A stretch of 64,000 bases of DNA from Anaerolineales bacterium UBA2395 (GCA_002343775.1 DDSH01000031.1:86430-150429); one strand, 5' to 3'; positions 51,405 to 60,813 are shown, counted from the stretch's first letter. The notes: generated from the sequence alone by a model not told the origin. Program-made: numbers and translations.

Positions 51405-52655
51405 ATGTTGACCATTGACATTGAAACTGCCCGTCGTTTTATTCTTGGAAAACAAGGCTTGTGGCCCGGTCGTCGCTGGCGCGGGTTCAAAGGTACCGAA
51501 CATGCCATGCGTACGATGGAATATTTACAACTTGACCCGTTGCAGATCATCGCGCGCAGTCAGGATATTTCTTTATATAGCCGCGTGGTCGGGTATAAGC
51601 CGGAATTATGGGAAGACGCCGCTTATAAACAAAGGAAGTTTTTTGATTGGGGTGGTTGGTTGGCAGCGCGCCCGATGGAAGAGCTGCCGTATTGGCGGGT
51701 GGTGATGCACCGCGAACGCGATGGGGGATATGGCGATTCGCGTTTGCGCCAGATGGCAAAGGAACATGCAAAAGCGATCGTTGAAGTCCGCGCCATTTTG
51801 AAGGATCGAGAAACTGTAGGCAATCGCGATTTTGAAGCGACAGACCGCAAAAAGACCCAAAGCTATCGCGGACGTAAAGACAGCGCGCTGGCATTGTATT
51901 ACTTGTGGCGCATTGGTGACGTGATGACGCATCACCGCGAACGCTTTGAGCGGGTCTATGCGCTGACGGAGAATGTCGCACCGAAGGAGTTGATTTACGA
52001 AAAGACTCAAGAAGAGGCGGATCGTTTTCTGGTGGAGAAAGAGATCCGTTTTGGCGGTATCACACGCATTCAACGCACTGGCGATTCCTACGGACGCGGT
52101 GAGCCCGACCGGGCGGCGAAAAAGCTTCTTGAAAACATGCTGGCAGATGGCGGGATTATTGAAGTAAAAGTAGATGGCTGGAAAACAACCCAATATGCGT
52201 TGGCGGAAGATGAAAAGGTGATTTCAGGCTTAAGTGCTGGTCGTATTCCAAAAGCATGGAAACCTGTGGATACAACAACTACCGAAGAAGCCGTTTTTCT
52301 TGCGCCACTGGATCATGTCAGTGCGCGTGGGCGAGCGAAGGAATTATTTGACTTTGAGTACGTCTGGGAAGTGTACAAGCCTGAGCATCAACGCAAGTTT
52401 GGGTATTATGTCTTGCCAGTGTTATGGGGGGACCGTCTCGTTGCCCGCTTTGACAGCAAGCTGGATCGGACGACCAATACATTTATCATTCTGGGTTTCT
52501 GGCTCGAAGATAAAGCCCTTGCCAAAGATGAAGCCTTTGCCGAAGCCTTGGCGCGCGGATTTGCCCGCTTTGTCAACTTTCTTGGTGCAGAAAAAATGGA
52601 TGCAAAGGCGATCTCGTATCCGCTTTTGCGAAAAACCGCAATTTCACTTTTCTAG
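51405..52655 (+). CDS. YcaQ-type DNA glycosylase (winged helix)
   Basis: A 416-aa protein of the YcaQ/HTH_42 family: IDIETARRFILGKQGLWPGRR, then EYLQLDPLQIIARS, which holds the QxD active-site pattern. These enzymes unhook interstrand crosslinks and remove bulky alkylated bases. A TATAAT at 51391-51396 ends only 8 bp before the ATG at 51405, so the mRNA may be leaderless; an ATG at 51399 is the alternative. Its 3' end overlaps the convergent GNAT gene by 12 bp. Confidence 0.82.
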   Translation: MLTIDIETARRFILGKQGLWPGRRWRGFKGTEHAMRTMEYLQLDPLQIIARSQDISLYSRVVGYKPELWEDAAYKQRKFFDWGGWLAARPMEELPYWRVVMHRERDGGYGDSRLRQMAKEHAKAIVEVRAILKDRETVGNRDFEATDRKKTQSYRGRKDSALALYYLWRIGDVMTHHRERFERVYALTENVAPKELIYEKTQEEADRFLVEKEIRFGGITRIQRTGDSYGRGEPDRAAKKLLENMLADGGIIEVKVDGWKTTQYALAEDEKVISGLSAGRIPKAWKPVDTTTTEEAVFLAPLDHVSARGRAKELFDFEYVWEVYKPEHQRKFGYYVLPVLWGDRLVARFDSKLDRTTNTFIILGFWLEDKALAKDEAFAEALARGFARFVNFLGAEKMDAKAISYPLLRKTAISLF

Positions 52656-53084
52656 TTTGTACATCGAAATTTTGCCGCCTTCGTCGTGAAGAAAAAAGCC
52701 ATTCTTTTCCAGCACGCGCTTTGATGCGAGATTATGATTTGCCACTTCCGCAAACAGCGGACGGGGTCTCACGAGCAATAAAAAATCTGCTACGGCGGCA
52801 CTAGCAATGCCCCGTCTCCAAAACTCTTTGCCGATCCAATAGCCGATGCGCTGTTCGTACCTTCCTTCTTTCCAACAAATGATGTGACCTGCCACCTTCT
52901 CTTTATAGACGATGGTTCGCACGGTCACAGTTTTGTTTTTTAGAATCCCTTCCCAATGGCGCATGAACTCACCGCGATCTTTGGATGGATAGGCAGACAT
53001 GGCAACGGCTTGCGGGTCAATCTGTTGCTGGAAGAGGATGGGCAGGTCGGTTTCAACAGTGGGGCGTAGGAGAATATGGGTCAT
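52644..53084 (-). CDS. GNAT N-acetyltransferase
   Basis: A 146-aa protein with the GNAT pattern: acceptor-side N-terminus (ILLRPTVETDLPILFQQQ), AGHIICWKEGRYEQRIGYWIGKEFWRRGIASAAVADFL (acetyl-CoA motif A, GxxxxGxA-like), and ANHNLASKRVLEKNGF. It resembles the RimJ/RimL group. The substrate is unknown. It converges on the YcaQ gene. Confidence 0.88.
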   Translation of the reverse strand: MTHILLRPTVETDLPILFQQQIDPQAVAMSAYPSKDRGEFMRHWEGILKNKTVTVRTIVYKEKVAGHIICWKEGRYEQRIGYWIGKEFWRRGIASAAVADFLLLVRPRPLFAEVANHNLASKRVLEKNGFFLHDEGGKISMYKLEK

Positions 53085-53130
53085 GAAAGCCTTTTAGGAA
53101 AAGTATAGCAAATCGTTAACAAATATGGTC

Positions 53131-53158
53131 TTGACATTTGACCGCTTTTGTTTAAAAT
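53131..53158 (+). promoter_or_regulatory. Promoter of the regulator-M50 protease operon
   Basis: TTGACA (53131-53136), 16 bp, TAAAAT (53153-53158). It lies 94 bp upstream of the HTH core and argues against a TTG start at 53148, which lies in the promoter. Confidence 0.7.
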
Positions 53159-53177
53159 TTTCAAAAAATTTGAACGT

Positions 53178-53807
53178 TTGAAAAGTAGATTAAATTTGAA
53201 TAAAAAGACCGAGATCCCTAAAATTCCCGATGTCAAGCCGATCTCATTAGACATCCTCAAACAAATGGCAGATCCCATTCGGACGCGGTTGATGGGTCTG
53301 GTTTCCAACGCTCCTGCCACGGTTCAAGAATTGGCTTCGACGTTGAAAGTGCCAATTACCCGTTTGTATTACCACGTTCACCTGCTTGAAGAGATCGGCT
53401 TGATCCAGGTAATTGATTCACACCCGGTGGGGGGGACGGTGGAAAAAGTATATTACGCCTCAGCCCGCCAATTTATTGTAGACCGTGCGCAGTTTTCAGG
53501 GAGACCTTCTGCTCTTGTGGACTACGCAAATGTTTTGATCGATTTCAGCCTGACCGAGACCGGGAAAGCGATTCGGAAGAGTATCAAGTCTGGTGCGCTG
53601 GACCTGCAAAAATCCGCGCCAGACCCGCGTGCGTTGCAGATCCGCCGCGGAATTGGAAAACTTTCCACCAAACAGGCAATCCAATTTTATAAAAAACTGG
53701 AAAACCTTATCAGTGAATTTACGAACATGGATCAAGAAGATGGAGAAGCAGCAGAGTATATGCTGGCTGTTGCATTCTTCCCTACTTCGATAGCGGAGAA
53801 AGAATGA
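53178..53807 (+). CDS. ArsR/HTH_20-type transcriptional regulator
   Basis: A protein of about 209 aa with a winged helix (LKQMADPIRTRLMGLVSNAPATVQELASTLKVPITRLYYHVHLLEEIGLIQV) and a helical C-terminal part that may dimerise. No ATG fits upstream of the domain, so a TTG start at 53178 (or 53196) is likely. The stop overlaps the M50 gene (ATGA), so it probably regulates or reports on that membrane protease. Confidence 0.75.
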   Translation: MKSRLNLNKKTEIPKIPDVKPISLDILKQMADPIRTRLMGLVSNAPATVQELASTLKVPITRLYYHVHLLEEIGLIQVIDSHPVGGTVEKVYYASARQFIVDRAQFSGRPSALVDYANVLIDFSLTETGKAIRKSIKSGALDLQKSAPDPRALQIRRGIGKLSTKQAIQFYKKLENLISEFTNMDQEDGEAAEYMLAVAFFPTSIAEKE

Positions 53808-54943
53808 CGACACAAGAAAAGACTCAACCAACGAACTGGAAGAAAAGTGCATTTACACTGCTTGCTTTTGTAGGGATGGGCGCAGCAGGATATCTGATCG
53901 GCACCTGGATCGGGAACAGCAATGTTTCTCTCAAAGCTCCAAGGGACCTCAATGCGTTTTCTGCTATTCTGATCGCGTTGGCTGCGTTGTATTTGGTATT
54001 GCTCACTCATGAGTTGGGACATTTGTTATTCGGCAAACTGACAGGCATGCGACCTTTCCTGCTCATTACGGGTCCGTTGAAAATGACCGCCACTCAAAAA
54101 GGATGGCAGATTTCTCTTAATACCAATATCAATTTGGCAGGCGGGCTGGCTGCATGTATGCCGCTAAAAACCGAGACCCTGCGAAAAGACTTGCTTTGGC
54201 TTGCGGCAGGCGGACCCATTGCAAGTTTTCTGGGCGCCTTGTTTGGAGTGTTTCTTTATACAGTGATGCCCAATGACTCGGCTTGGAGTTTTTTTGGTTT
54301 GCTCTTTGGGCTCACCGCGGGCGCGATCTTTCTGGTAACCTTGATACCTGCAAAAACATCGGGCTTTATGACAGATGGCGCACAGATCCTTTCTTTGTTG
54401 CGCGGCGGTGCCGATGTGGAACAACGGGCATTGTTACTCGTTCTGCAAGCCGAGTCTCTAAAGGGAGTGCGTCCGCGTGAATATTCTTTCGAGATCTTAC
54501 AGCGTCTTCTTGCTGTGCGTTGCAACCCAATGATCGATGCCAGCGTAGATCTTTTTGCCTACTACTATTACCTCGACCAGAAAAATATAGAACAGGCGGG
54601 GCAAATGTTAAATCGAGCGCTTGCTCAAGAGAAAGACCTGCCCGAAGGCTTGAAACAAGCCATAGCTCTTGAAGCCGCATTTTTTCGAGCGGCATGTGAA
54701 AAACAAGCCGAACCTGCCAGAAAATTCTTGCAACAAAGTCGTGGCGCCTTGGCAGAAAAACATACCTTCCTTCGCAGTGAAGCCGCAGTTCTTTTTATTG
54801 AAGGACATACAGCCGAAGCACGTAACAAAGCCTTACAGGCTCAGACCCTTGTAAACCAGGCATTTGATACGGGCAGCGCAAAGGCTGAAAAAGATTGGTT
54901 GGAGCAATACATCGATTGGAATCAACAGGATGAAAAACACTAA
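53804..54943 (+). CDS. Membrane-embedded M50-family metalloprotease-like protein
   Basis: A 379-aa protein with several membrane helices. HELGH (69-73) is the M50 zinc motif, followed by a second hydrophobic block with GGPIASFLGALFG and later SGFMTDGAQIL, where the Asp would be the third ligand. The C-terminal third (about 210-379) is soluble and helical, like a repeat domain. Coupling to a HTH gene suggests a regulated intramembrane proteolysis or signalling pair, which is inference. Confidence 0.78.
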   Translation: MTTQEKTQPTNWKKSAFTLLAFVGMGAAGYLIGTWIGNSNVSLKAPRDLNAFSAILIALAALYLVLLTHELGHLLFGKLTGMRPFLLITGPLKMTATQKGWQISLNTNINLAGGLAACMPLKTETLRKDLLWLAAGGPIASFLGALFGVFLYTVMPNDSAWSFFGLLFGLTAGAIFLVTLIPAKTSGFMTDGAQILSLLRGGADVEQRALLLVLQAESLKGVRPREYSFEILQRLLAVRCNPMIDASVDLFAYYYYLDQKNIEQAGQMLNRALAQEKDLPEGLKQAIALEAAFFRAACEKQAEPARKFLQQSRGALAEKHTFLRSEAAVLFIEGHTAEARNKALQAQTLVNQAFDTGSAKAEKDWLEQYIDWNQQDEKH

Positions 54944-56402
54944 ACTTATGAGACGACTCTACTATTACACCTCTGTTTTTCTTTTGACCTTTCTCGCCTC
55001 TTGCGGGACCCCGAACCTGCCCGTTGAATCCGAGCCTTCGATTGCGCTGGAAGATTGTGTGCTCACTTCACCCTCCGGCAATCAGGTGGATGCACAATGC
55101 GGGACGCTCACCGTCCCCGAAGACCGTGCCAACCCAGACGGGCGACAGATCGACCTGAACATCGCCGTCATTCCAGCCATCAAACGCAACCCCGAACCTG
55201 ACCCGCTCTTTTTGCTCGCAGGCGGACCGGGTCAATCGGCGGTGGAGGCGTTTCCTGCGATGATCTCACTCCTGTTCCGGATTCACGAAGACCGCGACAT
55301 TGTGCTGGTCGATCAACGCGGGACGGGGAAGTCGAATCCGCTGCGCTGCCTCGATACGGAAGATGACGCGCTCACAGAAGAGCAGGTGCTGGCAAAACTC
55401 AAAGCCTGCCCCGAGACGCTCAATGCCGACCTGCGGTTCTACAACACCGAGATCGCCATGACCGACCTGGATGAAGTCCGCGCCGTGCTGGGATATGAGA
55501 CCATCAACCTCTACGGTGCATCCTACGGGACACGCGCCGCATTGACCTACCTGCGCATGTTCCCGGAGCGTGTTCGCACGGTGACGCTCGATGCCGTGGT
55601 GGATCCTGGCTTCGTTATGTTCATGGATGCGGCGGAGGATGGGCAGGCAGCGTTGGAGAATTTCTTTGCGCGTTGCGAAGCAGACGAGGCGTGCAACGCC
55701 GAGTTTCCTGATCTGCGCAGCGAGTTCGATGGATTGCTGGCTCGCTTTGACGAGGCGGAAATCGAAATCACCATCCCGCATCCGCTGACGAATGAGCCGC
55801 TCGACCTGGATGTGACCCGCCAGATGATCACCAATATGGTCTTCAACACGCTCTATGTGCCGGATCTGGTTGCCACGCTGCCGCTGTCCATTCACATGGC
55901 ATATACGGAAGAAAATTATGTCCCGCTGATCTCACAGGCGTTCCTTGTCAATGGGGGCATCTACGATGGCATGTTCTATGCTGTGACCTGCACCGAAGAT
56001 GCGCCGCTCATCTCTCCCGACGAAGCCGCTGAAAGCGCAGAACAGACGGTCTTTGTTGATCGCACCGTGGATTTTTTGAAAGTGTGCAACGAGTGGCAAA
56101 AAGGGGAGGTCTCGCCTGCATTCCGCGAACCAGTGGTATCCGATGTGCCAACTTTGATCTTCTCTGGTACGGCTGACCCGATCACGCCTCCATATCATGC
56201 TGAGGAAGTTGCTGAGAGCCTCACCAATGAACTTCATCTTGTCTTTTCGGATATGGGGCATGGGAACCTGTCTGGAATGTGTAGTTCGCGTCTGTTCACT
56301 GATTTTATTGATAGCGCATCCGTTACAGACTTGGATACCGAGTGTGTAGATGCCATCGTGCCGCCGCCGTTCTTTGTCGATTTCAGCGGACCGCGTCCAT
56401 AG
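54930..56402 (+). CDS. Lipoprotein alpha/beta hydrolase, TAP-like peptidase
   Basis: A 490-aa lipoprotein (LASC, Cys25) with an alpha/beta-hydrolase domain: oxyanion region LLAGGPGQSA, nucleophile Ser198 in GASYGT, and a C-terminal TAP-like segment (PTLIFSGTADPITPP, then MGHGN holding the likely His). This is the tripeptidyl-aminopeptidase/proline-iminopeptidase-like group of exported hydrolases. The start overlaps the M50 gene by 14 bp; an ATG at 54948 is possible. Confidence 0.85.
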   Translation: MKNTKLMRRLYYYTSVFLLTFLASCGTPNLPVESEPSIALEDCVLTSPSGNQVDAQCGTLTVPEDRANPDGRQIDLNIAVIPAIKRNPEPDPLFLLAGGPGQSAVEAFPAMISLLFRIHEDRDIVLVDQRGTGKSNPLRCLDTEDDALTEEQVLAKLKACPETLNADLRFYNTEIAMTDLDEVRAVLGYETINLYGASYGTRAALTYLRMFPERVRTVTLDAVVDPGFVMFMDAAEDGQAALENFFARCEADEACNAEFPDLRSEFDGLLARFDEAEIEITIPHPLTNEPLDLDVTRQMITNMVFNTLYVPDLVATLPLSIHMAYTEENYVPLISQAFLVNGGIYDGMFYAVTCTEDAPLISPDEAAESAEQTVFVDRTVDFLKVCNEWQKGEVSPAFREPVVSDVPTLIFSGTADPITPPYHAEEVAESLTNELHLVFSDMGHGNLSGMCSSRLFTDFIDSASVTDLDTECVDAIVPPPFFVDFSGPRP

Positions 56403-56450
56403 GAATTTTTCCGAAGTGGAACTTCTGGAATCAAAATATAGGTAACAACG

Positions 56451-57185
56451 ATGATACTAGTACAAGGTCTTTCAAAATCATTTGGCAACGTTAAAGCCGT
56501 TCAAAATGTATCCTTCTCCGCGCCGGATGGGCAGATCACCGGTTTGCTTGGTCCGAACGGGGCGGGCAAGAGTACTACGTTGCGGATGCTCTATACGCTG
56601 CTTAAACCGGAGAATGGGACTGCCAAGATCGATGGATTCGATGTCCGCGAAAATCCGCTCGAAGTGCAGAAGCGGATCGGGGTCCTGGCAGATGCGCGGG
56701 GTTTGTATCCGCGTCTGACGAGTCGGGAGAATATCCGCTACTATGGGAAGTTGCATGGTTTGCACGGGGAGGCACTCGAAAAACAGATCGATGCGCTCTT
56801 GTCTCTGCTCGATATGCAATCTATTGCGGATCGAAAAACGGAAGGGTTTTCCACGGGCGAAAAACTGAAGGTTGCCATTGCCCGCACGCTGGTACACAAC
56901 CCGCAGAACGTTTTGTTGGATGAGCCGACCAACGGCTTGGATGTGATGAGTACGCGCGCGATGCGTCAGTTCATTCAGCGGTTGCGAGATGAAGGCAAGT
57001 GCGTCTTGTTCACCAGTCACATCATGCAGGAGGTTGCTGCGTTGTGCGACCAGATCGTCATCATCTCACGCGGGGAGGTTTCTGCGAATGGCAGCCCAGA
57101 TGATCTACGTAAGCAGACAGGGCATGAAAACCTCGAAGATGCCTTTGTCGCTGCCATTGGCTCGGAAGAAGGGCTGGAACGATGA
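56451..57185 (+). CDS. ABC exporter ATPase (NatA type)
   Basis: A 244-aa ABC ATPase with Walker A (GPNGAGKST), a variant signature (FSTGEKLKVAIAR) and Walker B (VLLDEPTNGLD). With the next gene it forms a NatAB-like (ABC-2) exporter; the substrate is unknown. A palindromic GAAGTGGAACTTC element lies just upstream (56413-56425). Confidence 0.92.
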   Translation: MILVQGLSKSFGNVKAVQNVSFSAPDGQITGLLGPNGAGKSTTLRMLYTLLKPENGTAKIDGFDVRENPLEVQKRIGVLADARGLYPRLTSRENIRYYGKLHGLHGEALEKQIDALLSLLDMQSIADRKTEGFSTGEKLKVAIARTLVHNPQNVLLDEPTNGLDVMSTRAMRQFIQRLRDEGKCVLFTSHIMQEVAALCDQIVIISRGEVSANGSPDDLRKQTGHENLEDAFVAAIGSEEGLER

Positions 57186-58354
57186 AAAAAATATGGGTTA
57201 TCTTTCAAAAAGAATTGCTCGATAATTTGCGCGATACCCGCAGTTGGATGACGGGTTTGTTCTGGGCTCTCTTTGGTCCGTTGATCCTGGGGGGGATGAT
57301 CATGCTGCTTGGCAACACCATTCGTGAAGATGTGGAAGAGTCGCTGGTGCTACCGGTATCTGGTGCGGAGAATGCCCCCAATTTGATTGCGTTTCTCGAA
57401 CAGCAGGATGTCGTCATTGTGCCTGCGCCTACAGACCCCGAAGCGGCGGTCATTGCCGGGGATATCAATGTCGCTTTGATCATCCCCGCCGAGTACGGTG
57501 AAGATTTTTCATCCGGCGAAACCGCCAATGTACAACTGGTCTTTGACAGCACGCGCCAATCTGCCATGGTGGATATCAACCGCGCGCAAAATTTATTGGA
57601 AAGCTACAGCAGTTATATTGGTTTGCTGCGTCTGACCTTGCGCGGTGTCAGTCCCGAAGTAATGCGCGTGATCCAGATCGAAGAGGTCGATACCGCCACG
57701 CCCCAAAGCCAGGCATTGGTCTTCCTCTCGATGCTGCCGTATTTCATCATCTTTGCCATTTTCAACGGGGCATCACCGGTCATCACTGACGCGACAGCAG
57801 GGGAGCGCGAGCGCGGCTCGCTTGAACCGCTGCTGATTAATCCGCTGCCGCGCGGTTGGGTTGCCATCGGTAAGATGATCTCTGCGGTTCCGTTCGCCAT
57901 TTTCAATCTGATCATTACACTGGCTGGGTTTGCTGCTGTCTTTCGCCTGCTGCCGATGGAGGAACTGCTGGGAATTCAGATCGGTTTCGATCTCAGCGCG
58001 TTGGTTGCTGTGTTTTTGATCTGTCTGCCGATCGTGCTGCTTGCTTGCGCCATCCAGACCTTGATCGCTTCCTTTGCCAAGACGACCAAGGAAGCCGGGA
58101 CGTACCTGCCCTTCATCGGTTTGATCCCCTCCCTGCCGGGGATCGCTCTCGCGTTTTTACCGGTCAAACCGGACCTGTGGACGATGCTCATCCCAACATT
58201 TGGTCAACAGATTTTGATCAACCAGTTCCTGCGCGCCGAGCCGATCTCGGCGATGAACATCCTGATCTCTGCCATCTTGACGATTCTGCTTGCGGTGGTG
58301 TTTACTTACATCGCGATCAAACTCTACGAGGGTGAACGCATTATTGTTGGCTGA
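57182..58354 (+). CDS. ABC-2 type permease (NatB type)
   Basis: A 390-aa membrane protein: one N-terminal helix, a large extracytoplasmic domain (about 45-180), then five helices, typical of NatB/ABC-2 permeases (ATAGERERGSLEPLLINPLPR is the coupling region). Its ATG overlaps the ATPase stop (4 bp). A bidirectional terminator follows. Confidence 0.92.
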   Translation: MKKIWVIFQKELLDNLRDTRSWMTGLFWALFGPLILGGMIMLLGNTIREDVEESLVLPVSGAENAPNLIAFLEQQDVVIVPAPTDPEAAVIAGDINVALIIPAEYGEDFSSGETANVQLVFDSTRQSAMVDINRAQNLLESYSSYIGLLRLTLRGVSPEVMRVIQIEEVDTATPQSQALVFLSMLPYFIIFAIFNGASPVITDATAGERERGSLEPLLINPLPRGWVAIGKMISAVPFAIFNLIITLAGFAAVFRLLPMEELLGIQIGFDLSALVAVFLICLPIVLLACAIQTLIASFAKTTKEAGTYLPFIGLIPSLPGIALAFLPVKPDLWTMLIPTFGQQILINQFLRAEPISAMNILISAILTILLAVVFTYIAIKLYEGERIIVG

Positions 58355-58367
58355 TCGTAAGCGGACA

Positions 58368-58410
58368 AACAGACAGGTCATGCTTTGGCGTGACCTGTCT
58401 GTTTTCATTT
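58368..58410. terminator. Bidirectional intrinsic terminator
   Basis: AACAGACAGGTCA pairs with TGACCTGTCTGTT around TGCTTTGGCG, with TTTCATTT on the plus side. It lies between the converging ABC permease and metA genes. Confidence 0.9.
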
Positions 58411-59335
58411 AAAGTCTATTCGGGATTTCGTTCGGATCGAAAGGTGTGGACTGATAGACATAATAGTTCAACCAGTTCACGTATAACAAATTCGCATGCC
58501 CGCGCCAGCGGACGTTGGGTGTCTGTGTCGGGTCGTCGTTGGGATAGTAATTTTTTGGCACATGGATGGCTAAGCCTTTTTTCACATCGCGGTCATACTC
58601 GGCTTTGAGGGTAAGCGGGTCATACTCCGAGTGACCCGTGATGTAGAGATTGCGTCCTGCCTTGTCGCTGACAATGTATACGCCTGCATCGTCTGACTCG
58701 GCGAGGATCTGTAGATCAGAATGCTTCTCAATGTCTGCGCGGCGGATCTCGGTGTGACGGGAGTGTGGAGCGAGGAAAATGTCATCGAAGCCGCGCATCA
58801 GGCTTTCGGTCCGGTTTAAGAGGCGATGCTCAAAAACGCCGAACATCTTGCGGGGCAGGTCATATTTTGGAATCCCGTATTTGTGATACAAGCCTGCCTG
58901 CGCTCCCCAGCAAATGTGAAACGTGGACTCGACGTTGGTCTCTGACCAATCCATGATGCGTTGGAGTTCACCCCAGTAATCCACTTCTTCGAAAGGCATC
59001 TGTTCGACAGGCGCGCCTGTGATGATAAGTCCGTCGAACTTTTGATCCTTTATATCTTCAAAAGTGACATAATGTTCGAGCAGGTGATCGGCGTCGGTGT
59101 TCTTGGATTCGTGTGTGGCGGTGTGCAGCAGCGTCACCTCCACTTGCAGCGCAGAATTGGAAAGCAGGCGGAGGATCTGCGTTTCGGTGGCGATCTTTGT
59201 GGGCATGAGATTTAAAATCGCCACGCGCAATGCGCGGATGTCTTGATGAAGCGCGCGTTCCTCATCCATGACGAAGATGTTCTCGCGTTCGAGAATTGTG
59301 CGGGCAGGGAGGGTGTTAGGAATTTTTACGGGCAT
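58409..59335 (-). CDS. metA: Homoserine O-acyltransferase MetA, predicted acetyl-CoA type
   Basis: A 308-aa MetA with the catalytic Cys142 (HICWGAQAG), HSRHTE and TGHSEYD. Residue 111 is Glu (TGAPVEQ); in characterised MetA enzymes Glu at this place goes with acetyl-CoA use and Gly (as in E. coli) with succinyl-CoA. It would make O-acetylhomoserine, matching the O-acetylhomoserine sulfhydrylase gene just upstream in the same operon. A hairpin (59355-59395) lies between them. Confidence 0.92.
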   Translation of the reverse strand: MPVKIPNTLPARTILERENIFVMDEERALHQDIRALRVAILNLMPTKIATETQILRLLSNSALQVEVTLLHTATHESKNTDADHLLEHYVTFEDIKDQKFDGLIITGAPVEQMPFEEVDYWGELQRIMDWSETNVESTFHICWGAQAGLYHKYGIPKYDLPRKMFGVFEHRLLNRTESLMRGFDDIFLAPHSRHTEIRRADIEKHSDLQILAESDDAGVYIVSDKAGRNLYITGHSEYDPLTLKAEYDRDVKKGLAIHVPKNYYPNDDPTQTPNVRWRGHANLLYVNWLNYYVYQSTPFDPNEIPNRL

Positions 59336-59354
59336 ATTTTGAATGATGGTTTAT

Positions 59355-59395
59355 GGATGTGGAATGATGGATTATGTATTCATCATTCCACATCC
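59355..59395 (-). terminator. Hairpin between metY and metA
   Basis: A perfect 15-bp inverted repeat (GGATGTGGAATGATG and its complement) around an 11-nt loop. It lacks a T-tract on the minus strand and may lower metA expression relative to metY, or be an inserted repeat. Confidence 0.5.
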
Positions 59396-59406
59396 TGATT
59401 TTTGAT

Positions 59407-60699
59407 TTACGCATTGAGCGCTTGATCGAGGTCCCATTTGATGTCTTCAAAATCTTCAAGACCAATGCTCAAGCGGACGAAATCCGGACTGACGCCAGCG
59501 GTGATCTGTTGTTCTTCGGTCAACTGGCTGTGTGTGGTGGAGCCGGGGTGAATGGCGAGCGAGCGCGCATCTCCCACATTGGCAAGGTGGCTGAAGAGTT
59601 GCAGGCTTTCGATGAACTTCCTGCCTGCTTCCAATCCGCCTTTCACGCCGAAGCCAAGGATCGCGCCCGCACCTTTGGGTAGATATTTTTTTGCGCGTTC
59701 GTGATCGGGGTGGCTCTTGAGGCTGGGGTGCTTGACCCAACTGACCTTGGGATGCTTCTCCAGAAACTCCGCCACAGATTCTGCATTCTGCACATGACGT
59801 TCCATGCGCAGGTTGAGCGTTTCGATGCCGAGCAAGGTCTGCCAGGAGTTGAACGGTGACTGGCACGCACCGATGTCGCGCAGGACATGCACACGCGCTT
59901 TGATCGCAAATGGAGGCAATCCCGCCGCAGCGATGGAGGAGTACACCAATCCATGATACGAAGGATCGGGCGTGTTGAAGTTCGGGAATTTCTCGCTTGT
60001 CCAATCATAGTTGCCGCCGTCCACAATCACGCCGCCGATGGAGGTACCGTTGCCCGTGATGAACTTGGTGGTCGAGTGGGTGACCACGTTCGCGCCCCAC
60101 TCGAATGGGCGGAACAAATATGGTGTGGCGAAGGTATTGTCAATAAACAAAATGAGATTATGTTTCTTGGCAATTGCTGCCACTTCTTCGAACGGGAAAA
60201 CGGAAATATCGGGGTTACCCAAAGTTTCGCCGTAGATGATCTTTGTGTTCGGCTGGATCGCCGCTTCAAAATTCCTCGGGTCACTCGGGTCGACGAACGT
60301 GACGTCAATTCCCAATTTGGGCAGGGTGTATTTGAACTGGCTGTACGTCCCGCCGTACAAGCGGGACGAAGTCACGATATGGTCGCCTGCATTGCACAGC
60401 GTAAAGATCGCCTGTGCCTGCGCCGCATGACCCGAACTCGCCGCCAAGGCTGCCACACCGCCTTCAAGTGAGGCAATGCGTTGTTCGAGCACATCCGTGG
60501 TCGGGTTCATCAAGCGCGTATAGATATTTCCCAACTCTTTGAGCGCGAAAAGATTAGCGGCATGTTCTGTGCTCTTGAATTGATAACTGGTGGTCTGGTA
60601 CAGGGGTACAGCACGGCTGCCGGTGGCGGCATCGGGTGAATAGCCCGCGTGAAGCTGGCGGGTGGCGAAACCTAACTGACGATCTTTGATTGTGGACAT
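59407..60699 (-). CDS. metY: O-acetylhomoserine sulfhydrylase
   Basis: A 430-aa Cys/Met-metabolism PLP enzyme: FATRQLHAGY, YTRLMNPTTDVLEQRIASLEGG, and the PLP-lysine region VVTHSTTKFITGNGTSIGG. The length and the long insert favour O-acetylhomoserine sulfhydrylase over cystathionine enzymes. It makes homocysteine from O-acetylhomoserine and sulfide. AAGAGGAG lies 8 bp before the ATG. It is read from a SAM-I riboswitch leader. Confidence 0.93.
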   Translation of the reverse strand: MSTIKDRQLGFATRQLHAGYSPDAATGSRAVPLYQTTSYQFKSTEHAANLFALKELGNIYTRLMNPTTDVLEQRIASLEGGVAALAASSGHAAQAQAIFTLCNAGDHIVTSSRLYGGTYSQFKYTLPKLGIDVTFVDPSDPRNFEAAIQPNTKIIYGETLGNPDISVFPFEEVAAIAKKHNLILFIDNTFATPYLFRPFEWGANVVTHSTTKFITGNGTSIGGVIVDGGNYDWTSEKFPNFNTPDPSYHGLVYSSIAAAGLPPFAIKARVHVLRDIGACQSPFNSWQTLLGIETLNLRMERHVQNAESVAEFLEKHPKVSWVKHPSLKSHPDHERAKKYLPKGAGAILGFGVKGGLEAGRKFIESLQLFSHLANVGDARSLAIHPGSTTHSQLTEEQQITAGVSPDFVRLSIGLEDFEDIKWDLDQALNA

Positions 60700-60761
60700 T
60701 GGATGTTCTCCTCTTGAATAATGTGTATCCGCCCGTCAGAAGAGGTAATTTTTTAGCGCTT

Positions 60762-60797
60762 AAAAAAATTACCTCTTCTGAAAGTACAAGAAGAGGT
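60762..60797 (-). terminator. Riboswitch terminator of the SAM-I leader
   Basis: On the minus strand ACCTCTTCT (60789-60797) pairs perfectly with AGAAGAGGT (within 60762-60779) around TGTACTTTC, followed by AATTTTTTT. A second ACCTCTTCT (60738-60754) downstream can pair with the same AGAAGAGGT or with the metY Shine-Dalgarno sequence (60708-60715), giving alternative structures. Confidence 0.82.
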
Positions 60798-60813
60798 ATA
60801 CGTCTACACCATC

